This document shows, in pieces, positions 8,373 to 17,189 of a stretch of DNA of 36,045 bases. Every line of letters begins with the position of its first letter. Positions within the stretch are counted from its first letter, which is position 1. The DNA is from DTCV01 sp964641155 (GTDB lineage Archaea > Thermoproteota > Thermoprotei_A > Sulfolobales > NBVN01). Under the pieces are notes generated by a model. The model was not told the origin of the DNA, did no database searches, and saw only the letters and a program-made list of their open reading frames with translations. The stretch is from contig CAZXJO010000008.1 in assembly GCA_964641155.1 (NCBI GenBank), positions 1-36,045 on the forward strand, read 5' to 3'. The translations under genes and the position numbers were made by a program.

Positions 8373-11123
8373 TTAGGTACTTCTCCTCCTAACGTAGTCT
8401 CTTACCAGGTTCCTTACCATGTCGGGAACATCCTCTAGGCCGCCCTCAACCGTTAGATACCCGCTGACGTGGTCCCGCTTACCCCCGCCCTTCCCTCTGA
8501 AGGTTCTCGAAATCTCATCGAATAGATCGACAGCGCTAATTAAGTGGAGGATCTTGGGGCTAACAGATATTTCTGTGAAGAGCCTTCCATCACCTTCAGG
8601 AACCAAAACCACTACCGCGATAGGATTATCACTAACTAGTTTCTTAAGTAGTTCCCTAATAACTTCCTTATCATTAACCCTTAGCAATTTAACGTTGAAG
8701 GTAACCTCATTCAACCTCTCCGCACTATTTAGGATTTCGTGGTATGTGTTCTCCAGCCACACGCTCCTGTAGGCATTGAGGAGTTGCTTCATACGTGCTA
8801 ATTCCTCATTAAACGACTTCAGTCTCTTGATGATGTCACCCCCACCGAGCAGGGACGAAGCCTCACCAATCAACTCTTCTAAGCTTCTTGCATGCCTGAC
8901 TAGTTGAGTCCCTGCCACAAACTCAAGCCTAACGACCCCGTCCTGAATCCTCTGAACGTTTACTAACTTAATTCCCCCCACCTCACACGTATTCCTAAGA
9001 TGTGTGCCGAAGCATGCTTGCGCATCAACACCCCGGATCTCCACAACCCTAATGACAGGTTCCGCGGGGACCCCTCCCTGATATAGTGTGAAGCCATACT
9101 TACCCTCAGCTTCGTACCTAGGCAACTGCATCACGTCAACCGGCAAGCAACTTAGAACTATCTCGTTAGCTATATCCTCAATAAGTCTCACTTCCTCCTT
9201 ACTCAGACCTCTGTAGTGGGTGATGTCTAACCTACTCCTGTCCTCACTTTTCTCAGCTCCTGCCTGCCATACATGACTGCCGAGAACCTTCCTAGCCGCC
9301 GCCAACACTATGTGGGTAGCTGTGTGGTGCCTCATCAACGAATACCTCCTAGGCCAATTTATCTCACCAACCACCTCAGCCCCCACCACGCTGGGAGGTA
9401 ATTCCTCATCAACCACGTGAACCACCACATCCCCCACCTTCTGAACATCAACTACCTTAACAGACCTCCCAGCAAGCCTCAAGATACCTGTATCGAATTC
9501 CTGACCCCCGCCCTCCGGGTAAAAAGCGGTCTGGTCCAGGACCAAGTACCTACCCAGAACACCTAACACCCTACCATCAAACCTCCTAATGTAGGGGTCC
9601 TCATGGAATAACCTCCTGGTAGGCGGTAATTTGCTGAAGCTATCTAAGACTTCCTGAGGTAGTTTCACAGATTTAACCGGCTTTATTGGGGGTCTGCTAT
9701 GCTTTGAAGCGATTAAGGAGTAGAAGTTGGGGGGTACTTCTACGTGGACTCCGAGCCTCTTACATTCCTCAGCGACTATGTCTGGTGGTAGTCCGTGGCT
9801 GTCGTAAAGCTCAACCAACTCATCAACACCTAGCTTCCTATCAGACACGTACTTCCTCAGAACAGCTGAGGACTTCCTTAAAACGTCGTTGAATCTCTCC
9901 AACTCACTCTCAACAACTTCTAACAAGTATTTCGGGTCCCTGCCCAAGTTCGGGTACAGGGCTTTCCAGAAATCTACCTGCTGCAGGAATAACTCCTTAA
10001 CCACGTCTAACTTGTTGAGGAGCTTGAGGAGTCTGAAAACCCTCCTAAGAACTAACCTAGCTAAGTAGCCCTCACCAGCATTTGATGGGACGACACCGTC
10101 CGACAGCAAAAGTATCGAAGTCTTAACATGGTCTAATAACGTGAATACCTTAACGGCGTCGTCCAAGTATTTAGAAACTTCCTCAACCCCTAATCCTAGG
10201 TCTTTAGCGACCAATGACTTAAGCGTTGAGTAACCCTCCCTCACATCATACTTACTGACCAGTTTAACGGACTTCCATAGAACTTCCGGAGGCGTATCAT
10301 CTAAATCTAAGAGCCTTCGGTACCTGCTTACCAGGTCACCATACACTGTGTGGAACGCTGTGGGGGTTTTAGATGTAAGCCATGCGATCCTCTCAATCCC
10401 ATACCCCGTGTCGACGATCTTAAGCGGGAGTTCCTCATACCCGCCCCCTTCTAAGCTCTTAAACATCATGAAGACGAGCGTAGCCACTTCAAGACCTCCA
10501 ACACATACCTCTAGGCACGGGCCCGCATTCCCTCCGCCCTCCCACCAAGACTCCTTAAAAGTTAACTCCTCTTCAGGAACTCCTATATCCTCCAAGAAGA
10601 ACTTCCTGGCATATTCCACGGTCTCATTAGCGAAGTATACGTACCTGTCGGGGTAGTTGAAGGCGTGGTGACCGCCCATGATGAAGTTCGTTAAATGCCT
10701 GCCTAAGGTGAAACCTACCACATCTATGTCTTCCAACCTGATGCACGGTTGGGCTATGACTAACGGGTTGGCTGGTGGTGGGACAGCTCCCGAAGTTACG
10801 TGTGGTTGGAAGACAACTATGCTGGCTATGGTAAGGTATAAATCATCCCTCCACCTAGCTACAACGGGCTTTGGCTCAACTATTTCATGCCCTAACCTAT
10901 GAAAGAAGCCTAGGAACCTATCCCTAGCTTGAAGAGGTGTCAGCTTAGGTGACTTGATGTTGATGTTGAAGAAGCTGTAGTCACTGCAGGGTACGTCGTT
11001 GCAAGTGTCCCTAGGGATTAGTGACCAGAAATTAGCTCCGCATACTCTACACTTATATCTCTTATAACCGTTAGCTGGAAGAGAGTTGACTCGGAACTTC
11101 TCCCACAGCTCCCCCACAACCAT
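8373..11123 (-). CDS. alaS: alanyl-tRNA synthetase, archaeal type
   Basis: The enzyme charges tRNA-Ala with alanine and clears mischarged Ser or Gly. The 916 residues contain an N-terminal archaeal zinc-binding module (C25, C28, C41, C46), the class II catalytic core (ARWRDDLYLTIASIVVFQP; the GGGNAGPCLEVCVGG region), and the editing domain with zinc ligands HHTATH (about residue 596) and CFGTH (about 704). A C-terminal oligomerisation domain ends in GGGKRDHVSGYL. It lies 6 bases after L10, taking the place where L12 stands in many Crenarchaeota. Confidence 0.97.
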   Translation of the reverse strand: MVVGELWEKFRVNSLPANGYKRYKCRVCGANFWSLIPRDTCNDVPCSDYSFFNINIKSPKLTPLQARDRFLGFFHRLGHEIVEPKPVVARWRDDLYLTIASIVVFQPHVTSGAVPPPANPLVIAQPCIRLEDIDVVGFTLGRHLTNFIMGGHHAFNYPDRYVYFANETVEYARKFFLEDIGVPEEELTFKESWWEGGGNAGPCLEVCVGGLEVATLVFMMFKSLEGGGYEELPLKIVDTGYGIERIAWLTSKTPTAFHTVYGDLVSRYRRLLDLDDTPPEVLWKSVKLVSKYDVREGYSTLKSLVAKDLGLGVEEVSKYLDDAVKVFTLLDHVKTSILLLSDGVVPSNAGEGYLARLVLRRVFRLLKLLNKLDVVKELFLQQVDFWKALYPNLGRDPKYLLEVVESELERFNDVLRKSSAVLRKYVSDRKLGVDELVELYDSHGLPPDIVAEECKRLGVHVEVPPNFYSLIASKHSRPPIKPVKSVKLPQEVLDSFSKLPPTRRLFHEDPYIRRFDGRVLGVLGRYLVLDQTAFYPEGGGQEFDTGILRLAGRSVKVVDVQKVGDVVVHVVDEELPPSVVGAEVVGEINWPRRYSLMRHHTATHIVLAAARKVLGSHVWQAGAEKSEDRSRLDITHYRGLSKEEVRLIEDIANEIVLSCLPVDVMQLPRYEAEGKYGFTLYQGGVPAEPVIRVVEIRGVDAQACFGTHLRNTCEVGGIKLVNVQRIQDGVVRLEFVAGTQLVRHARSLEELIGEASSLLGGGDIIKRLKSFNEELARMKQLLNAYRSVWLENTYHEILNSAERLNEVTFNVKLLRVNDKEVIRELLKKLVSDNPIAVVVLVPEGDGRLFTEISVSPKILHLISAVDLFDEISRTFRGKGGGKRDHVSGYLTVEGGLEDVPDMVRNLVRDYVRRRST

Positions 11124-11129
11124 AGATCT

Positions 11130-12215
11130 CTAACCAAAAAGCGATGATAATCCCTCAGCTAACTCCTCTTCTGATACCTCCTTCTTCTCCTCACCAACGC
11201 CTTCAGCTGTTTCCCCGCCCTCTTTATGTGGTTTGGCCTCAGCGACTGGTGGCTGAACAGCCTGCGTAGATGTTGATATCCCTAGCTCAGGTACCTTAGC
11301 ACCGATGATGGATGCCAACAACGCCGCCTTAGAGACCGCACTGGCTAACGCGAATTGAAGGGTTTCACCGGTGAGTACTCCGGCCTCAGCAGATAGGTGC
11401 AGCGCGTTGATGTATGCCTTGGAGAGTAATGCCGGAACCACCTCAGGTAGAGGTATTACAGCACTCACAGCTAGGTTAATGGCTAACCTAGCGGAAGTCA
11501 GTAAGTCACTCCTAAACGATTCTAAGTCCAGATTCAATTCATCAATCTTGGTGAAGGTTATGCCTCCGTCGTAAATCATCCTAATGTTTAGGCCAACATC
11601 TATCACTTTAATACCCAACTTCCTCAGCAGGGACGCCAACTCACTGCTCAGCTTGTCCCCGGGCTTAGCAACCGTCACGTCCTTAGCTACCCATATAAAA
11701 CCTTCCCTAACTTGGGTAGGTATCTTTAACTTACCAAACATTGAGAGCGATGGTCCCGGAGGTATTCCTGTGGAACCTGAAGGTATCACCACCTCAGACG
11801 ATACTACGTCGTTAGGCTTAGCGAACCTCTTACTCTTAACCTTACGGCACAGCCTCGCAACCTCAAATGCGTTCAAATTGGTGAGGAAGATAGCGTTCGA
11901 GCCCCTTAAGTTCTTAACGACCTCCTCATAACCCCTCAACTTCAAAGCTTCTAAAGCCTTAATGAGTAAAGTATTTTTAACAACCTTAATCACACCGTAA
12001 TTGCTGAAGACTTTCTTCAATTCCTTGAACTGTGAGGTAGGTGCCCTGTTCAGATCTATGAAACATATCGTTTTATACTTAGGTATGAGCTCACATAATT
12101 CCTTAACTACTTGTTCTTTCTCAGCCCTCGCCCCCGACACCTTAACTTCGGGGGGTCTCCCCACCTGCATCTTGTTAAGGAGCTTCACGTATTGTGAGTA
12201 AGTGCGTGGCTTCAC
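11130..12215 (-). CDS. rpl10: ribosomal protein L10 (P0, stalk base)
   Basis: This is the stalk base of the 50S subunit. It anchors L12 dimers and binds rRNA with L11. The N-terminal rRNA-binding domain is followed by the archaeal P0 insertion, the L12-binding helices, a charged linker and the tail EELAEGLSSLFG, which is shared with L12 and recruits elongation factors. I choose the GTG at 12215, which overlaps the L1 stop (GTGA) and has GGTGAT before it; this gives 361 residues. A longer reading from 12272 would add 19 unlikely residues inside L1. Confidence 0.95.
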   Translation of the reverse strand: MKPRTYSQYVKLLNKMQVGRPPEVKVSGARAEKEQVVKELCELIPKYKTICFIDLNRAPTSQFKELKKVFSNYGVIKVVKNTLLIKALEALKLRGYEEVVKNLRGSNAIFLTNLNAFEVARLCRKVKSKRFAKPNDVVSSEVVIPSGSTGIPPGPSLSMFGKLKIPTQVREGFIWVAKDVTVAKPGDKLSSELASLLRKLGIKVIDVGLNIRMIYDGGITFTKIDELNLDLESFRSDLLTSARLAINLAVSAVIPLPEVVPALLSKAYINALHLSAEAGVLTGETLQFALASAVSKAALLASIIGAKVPELGISTSTQAVQPPVAEAKPHKEGGETAEGVGEEKKEVSEEELAEGLSSLFG

Positions 12216-12856
12216 TCCATCACCACCTCCACAGGCGAGCCCATAGTGGTTTTGATGTATATCCTGCAACAAGTTTCCAACGGCTTCTTTATTTTCGATT
12301 CTATATGTTCTAAAACAGCTGACACGTTATCCGTTAAGTCCTTAGGGCTCATGTCTTCAGTACCTACGCGGCAGCCAACCCATGCCTGCTCCTTATTCCT
12401 TAACTTAGTGCTCATGCTGTACTGCTTAATCACCGCCTCTAAATTAGCAGATGGCGGTAAAGGTATGGGGAACTTACCTCTCGGACCTAACGCCGGGCCT
12501 AGCACCTTACCTACAACGGTCATTAAGTCCGACTTAACGAGGAACCAATCATACATGCGGGCAATCTTCTTAGCACCCCTCTTATCCAACTTCTGAAGGT
12601 CTTCCCTGCTCAACGTATCCACACTCAAGTTCTTAGCCCTCAACAACATATCACCGTCGGCTATAAGGACTATCTTAGGCATCTTACCTAAGCCTTTAGG
12701 TAGGTATACGACGTCCCTAAACTTTATATCAGGTGATTTGGGGTCAAAACCCTTAAAGACGACCACTACCTCCACAGACTGCTTAAACTTCCTACCACTA
12801 CCAGCTTTAATAGCCTCCAACACTGCTTTCTCGATAGCACCCTTACTCACTGGCAT
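12212..12856 (-). CDS. rpl1: ribosomal protein L1
   Basis: L1 binds 23S rRNA at the E-site stalk and often represses its own mRNA. The hallmark GKVLGPALGPRGKFP-type motif and the C-terminal KTTMGSPV are present. The open frame reaches back to 12925 inside L11. The ATG at 12856 (MPVSKGAI) fits the family start, leaves 10 bases after the L11 stop and has GGTG upstream, giving 214 residues. It is coupled to L10 by a GTGA overlap. Confidence 0.95.
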   Translation of the reverse strand: MPVSKGAIEKAVLEAIKAGSGRKFKQSVEVVVVFKGFDPKSPDIKFRDVVYLPKGLGKMPKIVLIADGDMLLRAKNLSVDTLSREDLQKLDKRGAKKIARMYDWFLVKSDLMTVVGKVLGPALGPRGKFPIPLPPSANLEAVIKQYSMSTKLRNKEQAWVGCRVGTEDMSPKDLTDNVSAVLEHIESKIKKPLETCCRIYIKTTMGSPVEVVME

Positions 12857-12866
12857 CGGTGACACC

Positions 12867-13370
12867 TTAAGATGCCCACCTGCTCTCATATTTCTTGAGA
12901 ATTTCATCATATAAGCCTTCATCAACTTCCTTCAGAACCTGCTTGAAGTCCTTACCATCTATTGTGAGTCCAATACTACCGGCCGTAGACACCACCGACT
13001 TAACAGCTGATTTGAGGGTCTTAGCTGTGAGTTCGTGTTTCTTGAGTATTGAAACCTCAACCACCTTATCGAAGCTTATATCCCCAACCTTCTTATGTGC
13101 GGGGTCGCCTGAAGGCTGCTGAACCCCGGCGAACTTAAGTAGGAGTGATGACGTAGTAGGTGACCTGACCTCCACCCTATACTCCTTAGTCAGCGGGTTG
13201 ACGTATATGTCTACGTTGACCTCCATCCCTTCAAGGCTCTTAGTTAATTCGTTAATCTTCCCTACAACCTCCGCAACGTTCAAACCCAGCTGATTTAACG
13301 TAGGACCTAACGGGGGTGCCTGCGTGGCCTTACCTCCTTGAACCTTAACCCTTACGAGCCTCTCACTCAT
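12867..13370 (-). CDS. rpl11: ribosomal protein L11
   Basis: L11 forms the GTPase-associated centre with the L10 base. Its N-terminal domain has the conserved QAPPLGPTLNQLGLNV and the linker PAHKKVGDI. The C-terminal rRNA-binding domain reads SAVKSVVSTAGSIGLTIDGKD. Length (167) fits archaeal L11. The ATG follows a GTGATG ribosome site, 6 bases after Spt5. Confidence 0.96.
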   Translation of the reverse strand: MSERLVRVKVQGGKATQAPPLGPTLNQLGLNVAEVVGKINELTKSLEGMEVNVDIYVNPLTKEYRVEVRSPTTSSLLLKFAGVQQPSGDPAHKKVGDISFDKVVEVSILKKHELTAKTLKSAVKSVVSTAGSIGLTIDGKDFKQVLKEVDEGLYDEILKKYESRWAS

Positions 13371-13376
13371 GGTTCA

Positions 13377-13826
13377 TCACTTCTTAACGGGTTTTACGTA
13401 GTCACCGGGTACCGTTGCTTCTAGCTTATAAGATGCTTCTAATATATTTAACGTTACTTCATTCTTTTGAGCATTAACAGAGAGCACGGATGCTTTCAAA
13501 CCCTTGAAGGGCCCTGAAATGATCTCCACCACATCACCGGGCTTCAACTCACTTATGACCGGCTTAGAAATTATCAACTTCTCAAGTTCTTCAATGCTTA
13601 TGGAGCCCGTCGCACGTCCTTTAACATGCTTCATATCCTTTATCAGTCCGTAAACCAGGTGAAGACCTTTAACCTCGAGGATTATGTATCCCTTAACGTC
13701 TGGCGGGATCACTATCGAGTAAAAGCCCTCACCCATTCCCTTAGCCCTGGCCTCCAGTAGTAAGGCAGCGTTTAGCTCCTGACGGGCGGTGGTCCTAACT
13801 ATGAAGAACTTAGATGATTCAGCCAC
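13377..13826 (-). CDS. spt5: transcription elongation factor Spt5 (archaeal NusG)
   Basis: Spt5 binds the RNA polymerase clamp with Spt4 and links transcription to the ribosome. It has an NGN domain (FFIVRTTARQELNAALLLEARA and onward) and a C-terminal KOW domain (LKPGDVVEIISGPFKGLKA). The frame is open from a GTG at 13835. I prefer the GTG at 13826, where GGTGGT stands just upstream and the overlap with secE is shorter (8 bases). Its position between secE and L11 is the standard order. Confidence 0.94.
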   Translation of the reverse strand: MAESSKFFIVRTTARQELNAALLLEARAKGMGEGFYSIVIPPDVKGYIILEVKGLHLVYGLIKDMKHVKGRATGSISIEELEKLIISKPVISELKPGDVVEIISGPFKGLKASVLSVNAQKNEVTLNILEASYKLEATVPGDYVKPVKK

Positions 13827-13998
13827 CGTAACCACCTTGAATGAAGTAGAAAACTAGGTTTATGAGTAAGCCGACAATACCAACTAGGAATAGCCCTGAG
13901 ATAACAACACGTAACATTAGCGAGTACTCCTTGGGCTCAGGTTTCTCAGCTATTGCCAATATCTTCCTCCAAGCATCTATCAAACCTTTAAAGTCCAT
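13819..13998 (-). CDS. secE: protein translocase subunit SecE (Sec61 gamma)
   Basis: This is a 59-residue tail-anchored subunit that clamps the SecY channel. It has a short amphipathic helix (FKGLIDAWRKILAIAEKPEP), the conserved KPEPKEY hinge and one transmembrane helix (about residues 31-53). It is easily missed because of its length. The ATG at 13998 has GGTG eight bases upstream. Its stop overlaps the start of Spt5. It encodes the same targeting route as ftsY, the next gene upstream. Confidence 0.93.
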   Translation of the reverse strand: MDFKGLIDAWRKILAIAEKPEPKEYSLMLRVVISGLFLVGIVGLLINLVFYFIQGGYGG

Positions 13999-14029
13999 CT
14001 TAACACCTTACTACATCTTAATCAACGAT

Positions 14030-14053
14030 CTTTAAGTACTTATGTATTTAATC
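14030..14053 (-). promoter_or_regulatory. possible internal promoter before secE
   Basis: The 49-base gap between ftsY and secE is A/T rich and, read on the minus strand, contains ATTAAATAC and TACTTAAAG. Either could be a TATA box giving a short leader for secE-spt5-L11-L1-L10. This would split the long gene chain into two transcripts. Confidence 0.35.
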
Positions 14054-14968
14054 TAGCATCCTCCTCAACAACGCCTCCGGATCGTAAGGTATTAAGTCCT
14101 CGTACCCTTGACCAACACCTAAGTACAGTATCGGTTTGCCTAATGACATAATTATGCTTAGTGCCGAACCTCCCTTAGCATCAGCATCAGCTTTAGTGAG
14201 TATTACAGCATCCACACCGACCTGACTGTCGAACCAGGTAGCTTGATTAACCGCGTCATTACCTGTCAAAGCGTCTAAGACCAACACCTTCATATTCGGC
14301 CTCACAACCCTGACAACCTTCTTGACCTCGTTCATTAGGTCGACATCCGTATGCATCCTCCCGGCGGTGTCTATCAAGGCAACATCTATGCGGTTTTTAA
14401 CAGCGTACATCACACCATCCTTAGCTACCGCAGCCGGGTCGGACCCATACTTACCCCCTATGAAGGGCACCCCCAACCTCCTCGAATGGAGCTCTAACTG
14501 TTCCTGAGCCCCAGCCCTGAAGGTGTCGGAGGCAACTACCACGCAACTCAAGCCATTGCTTCTTAAGGAGTACGCTACCTTAGCTATCGTTGTGGTCTTA
14601 CCGACGCCGTTAACACCCATGAAAACTATTATATAGGGCTTTGCCGCCGCCTTTACCTCGGCTATGAAGTCGCCCTTATAAACGCCCCTGTCAAGCAGCT
14701 CCTTAAGAGTCTTATAAAAGGCCGTCTTCACGTGCTCTGCAGGACTTGAGAAACGCCTAACTCTGCTGCCCACGATCTCATTAGCTAATGACTTCTTAAC
14801 CAGCTGCACTACATCGTAGGCGACGTCAGCCTCAAGCAAGGAAAGCTCAAATTCCTGGAAAAATTTTTCGAATTCTTCGTAACTCAGCTCCTTAGTGGAT
14901 ATGTTTTCGGCAAGCTTCCCAATAGCCTCGCTAAATACCTGCTTAAGCCTTCGGAACATCCTCATCAA
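14048..14968 (-). CDS. ftsY: signal recognition particle receptor FtsY
   Basis: This GTPase docks ribosome-SRP complexes at the membrane. The 306 residues show an N-terminal helical domain (residues about 1-90) and the G domain: G1 GVNGVGKTTTIAKVA, DTFRAGAQEQL, G3 DTAGRMHTD and G4 TKADADAKGG. There is no long acidic A domain, as is usual in Archaea. The reading frame opens with TTG at 14968, followed by ATG at 14965 and 14959, so the exact start is uncertain by a few residues. It follows the prefoldin gene after 25 bases. Confidence 0.95.
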   Translation of the reverse strand: MMRMFRRLKQVFSEAIGKLAENISTKELSYEEFEKFFQEFELSLLEADVAYDVVQLVKKSLANEIVGSRVRRFSSPAEHVKTAFYKTLKELLDRGVYKGDFIAEVKAAAKPYIIVFMGVNGVGKTTTIAKVAYSLRSNGLSCVVVASDTFRAGAQEQLELHSRRLGVPFIGGKYGSDPAAVAKDGVMYAVKNRIDVALIDTAGRMHTDVDLMNEVKKVVRVVRPNMKVLVLDALTGNDAVNQATWFDSQVGVDAVILTKADADAKGGSALSIIMSLGKPILYLGVGQGYEDLIPYDPEALLRRMLD

Positions 14969-14993
14969 CTGCTAAGAATTCACTTACCTGATC

Positions 14994-15425
14994 TCACTTA
15001 GCCTTCTTCTGCTCCTCTCTTAAAATATTGCTTAAGGTCTCCTGCAGCTGCTGGTAGTAGGCTAAAACCTTATTCATCTCACCTTCAACCATGCGTAACG
15101 CCTGCATAACATCGTTTTCCTTATCGTTTAGTAACTTGATAGCGAGCTCACCACTTACTTCAGCGTAGTAATTACCCCCTATATGCGCTATAACCGACTT
15201 AACCTCATTTACGACTCCCCGCACATACGTGTGACCCCTACCATCAAGCGATATCAGCATCTCCAACCCCACCTTATTTAGTATCTCCTCGATGGCTGCC
15301 TTACTCGTCCTTATCTCCTGCAACTCGGATGCTAGCTGAGATATGGTATTCTGCAACCTTTCTACGTACTTCTTAACCTCACTTAACTCCAACACCAACG
15401 AATCCACTTCAGCCTTCTTACTCAA
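14994..15425 (-). CDS. pfdA: prefoldin subunit alpha
   Basis: Prefoldin is a chaperone that holds unfolded chains with coiled-coil arms and hands them to the thermosome. The 143 residues are two long heptad-repeat helices (about 5-50 and 95-138) flanking a beta-hairpin region (EMLISLDGRGHTYVRGVV), the alpha-subunit layout. Its start overlaps the L18a stop by 8 bases. In Archaea pfdA is commonly placed between L18a and ftsY, as here. Confidence 0.93.
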   Translation of the reverse strand: MSKKAEVDSLVLELSEVKKYVERLQNTISQLASELQEIRTSKAAIEEILNKVGLEMLISLDGRGHTYVRGVVNEVKSVIAHIGGNYYAEVSGELAIKLLNDKENDVMQALRMVEGEMNKVLAYYQQLQETLSNILREEQKKAK

Positions 15426-15690
15426 TAGACCACCCTCTGAAATGCTCCAAATCCCTAACGTATTTGTACTTACTTTCCTCAGGGCTTATTTCCTTAACGT
15501 TGATTATCTTTACGTGTGCCCTCTTCAGCTTATGCCTGCTACCCATATCGGAGTAGACCTTCTCAATAGCTTCTTCAGGCTTTAAAGCCCTCACATCGGC
15601 TGTGAAGGGCTGCCACCTCCTGATTTTATCAGGGCTGAAGAGAGCTAACCCCTCAACCCTATATACCTTAACCCTACCCACCCCACTCAT
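15418..15690 (-). CDS. rpl18a: ribosomal protein L18a (LX)
   Basis: This 90-residue archaeal large-subunit protein has the LX pattern: KVYRVEGLALF at the start, then the conserved ALKPEEAIEKVYSDMGSRHKLKRAHV. The ATG has GGTGGTC upstream. It follows eIF6 after 10 bases and overlaps prefoldin alpha, an order widely conserved in Thermoproteota. Confidence 0.93.
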   Translation of the reverse strand: MSGVGRVKVYRVEGLALFSPDKIRRWQPFTADVRALKPEEAIEKVYSDMGSRHKLKRAHVKIINVKEISPEESKYKYVRDLEHFRGWSIE

Positions 15691-15700
15691 CGATGACCAC

Positions 15701-16372
15701 CTACGCCCCTATATTAAGTGCTTTAATTATCCTCATGATCTCGGGTCCAGTAGTCCTCTCCCCGACTACTGCCCCATAATTATTAGCTACTAACCCGGTC
15801 TTAATAAACGCAACTCCGAAATTCACGGTACCGATATCTAACTGCACGTTAAGTATCTTGGATACGTCCCTAATCTCATTATCGCCTACGTCGGGATGAA
15901 TTAAGCCGCCAACATCGTTTACGACGACAACTGAGCCAACAGTCGTGAACCTCCCTATATCCCTCCTAAAGACATTACTCACGCCCAAGGTCTTCTTAAT
16001 CACTTCTACATCCCTTTCATGCATTTCTGGGTGGACTATCGCGCTCTTGTTGTTGGTTAAAATCACGTTACCTAAGGCTGTGAAGTTGGTGTGGAGTACC
16101 CTAACGTTAATTCCTAAGCGCTGGAGATTCTCAACCTCTTCATCCTTAGCTATCCTAGGGAGCAATAAGCCGTTATCATTCCCTGCCACTAGGACACCTA
16201 TGAGGTTGGTGTCAGCCACCCTGCACTCGATGACCTCAACGCCTAAGTTACTTATCAGCTTTCTCTTAACTTCCGAATCACTCAGCGGTGGGATTAAGGC
16301 TATTTTATTATTTGCGTAAATGTAAACACCTATGTTGGGATTACCGAAAATCCTCATCTTCTCTAAAGACAT
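15701..16372 (-). CDS. eif6: translation initiation factor 6 (aIF6)
   Basis: aIF6 binds the 50S face and stops premature joining with 30S. The 223 residues show the five-fold pseudo-repeat of the family, each repeat carrying an N-rich turn: GNPNIGVYIYANN, GNDNGLLLP, TNNKSAIVHP, VNDVGGLIHP and NNYGAVVGERTTGPE. Gaps of 17 and 10 bases to L31e and L18a place it within the operon. Confidence 0.96.
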   Translation of the reverse strand: MSLEKMRIFGNPNIGVYIYANNKIALIPPLSDSEVKRKLISNLGVEVIECRVADTNLIGVLVAGNDNGLLLPRIAKDEEVENLQRLGINVRVLHTNFTALGNVILTNNKSAIVHPEMHERDVEVIKKTLGVSNVFRRDIGRFTTVGSVVVVNDVGGLIHPDVGDNEIRDVSKILNVQLDIGTVNFGVAFIKTGLVANNYGAVVGERTTGPEIMRIIKALNIGA

Positions 16373-16389
16373 TGTGACCTACCGCAGTT

Positions 16390-16668
16390 TCAGGAACTGC
16401 TGACCTCCAAAGCAAGCGATGCCTTAACAACTCCTTCATCAATCCTAGTAACTTTAACGGTTATCTTCCTTGGCGGTCTGTCATAGGCCATGCTAAAGAT
16501 GTACTCGTTTACAGACCTATCCAGTATTACCTCACTAGCCTTGGTGTGCCTGCTTAGGAACTCCTTAATGAGCCTAACAGCCCTTGCCAACCTCCTACGC
16601 CTACCAGTCCTGTATATCCTGCCCAAATTAATCGTGTATATGCCCTCACTCAACGGCCCCCACCTCAT
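16390..16668 (-). CDS. rpl31e: ribosomal protein L31e
   Basis: This 92-residue protein lies near the exit tunnel and has the L31e core (TINLGRIYRTGRRRRLARAVRLIKEFLSRHTK cut here by name only; segments EVILDRSVNEYIF and PPRKITVKV). The ATG overlaps the stop of L39e (ATGA), which decides the start and implies translational coupling. Confidence 0.93.
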   Translation of the reverse strand: MRWGPLSEGIYTINLGRIYRTGRRRRLARAVRLIKEFLSRHTKASEVILDRSVNEYIFSMAYDRPPRKITVKVTRIDEGVVKASLALEVSSS

Positions 16669-16823
16669 ACGTTACCTATTTTAGACCTCCTCCAAGACCT
16701 CCTCTTAGGTCTAAAACGTAGCTTCCTTAAAGTTTTCGGGATGACCCATAGTGGTAGTGCTGAATTAGATTTAAACTCGCTGCATAGCCTCAACTTCTTA
16801 GCCAGAGGCTTATTCCTAGCCAT
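16665..16823 (-). CDS. rpl39e: ribosomal protein L39e
   Basis: This is a 52-residue, strongly basic protein lining the exit tunnel. The sequence starts MARNKPLAKKLRL and contains the family core ALPLWVIPKTLRK followed by the Arg-rich tail RFRPKRRSWRRSKIG. It is too short for many gene finders. The ATG is 4 bases after the PDCD5-like stop, and its TGA overlaps the L31e ATG. Its order before L31e and eIF6 is the usual one. Confidence 0.95.
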   Translation of the reverse strand: MARNKPLAKKLRLCSEFKSNSALPLWVIPKTLRKLRFRPKRRSWRRSKIGNV

Positions 16824-16827
16824 CGAA

Positions 16828-17187
16828 TCACTCACCCTTCCTCCTAACCGTTATCCTAATATCCCTCCTACTCCTTTCATCAATCTGCTTAAGTATTTCC
16901 TTGAGTTCCTCATCATCTATCACCTTATTCAACCGACCACTTAAACTCAGACTCACTAAGTAATCCTCAAGTGATTTAGCCAGCTCCGGCTTAACCAACT
17001 TAATATTACCTAGCCTCTCACGTGCCTCGGGGGTCAGTACCCTCCTCAGAATCTCCTGCTTCTGAAGCTCCCTAGCCAACTCCTCCTCCTTTTCCTTGGC
17101 TCCCTCGGCTTTCCGCATCATCTCAGCTAAACGCCTTCTCTTAATCATTTCCAGCTCCTCATCATAGTACTCACTGATTTCAACCAC
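16828..17187 (-). CDS. DNA-binding protein of the PDCD5 (TFAR19) family
   Basis: This 119-residue charged helical protein matches archaeal PDCD5. It has an N-terminal acidic helix, an Arg/Lys/Glu-rich helix (IKRRRLAEMMRKAEGAKEKE), then the conserved ILRRVLTPEARERLGNIKLVKPELAKSLED region (given here in part as TPEARERLGNIKLVKPE) and a basic tail RITVRRKGE. Archaeal members bind DNA in vitro; the cell role is unclear. It lies between S19e (2-base gap) and L39e, the conserved archaeal arrangement. Confidence 0.92.
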   Translation of the reverse strand: MVEISEYYDEELEMIKRRRLAEMMRKAEGAKEKEEELARELQKQEILRRVLTPEARERLGNIKLVKPELAKSLEDYLVSLSLSGRLNKVIDDEELKEILKQIDERSRRDIRITVRRKGE

Positions 17188-17189
17188 CT

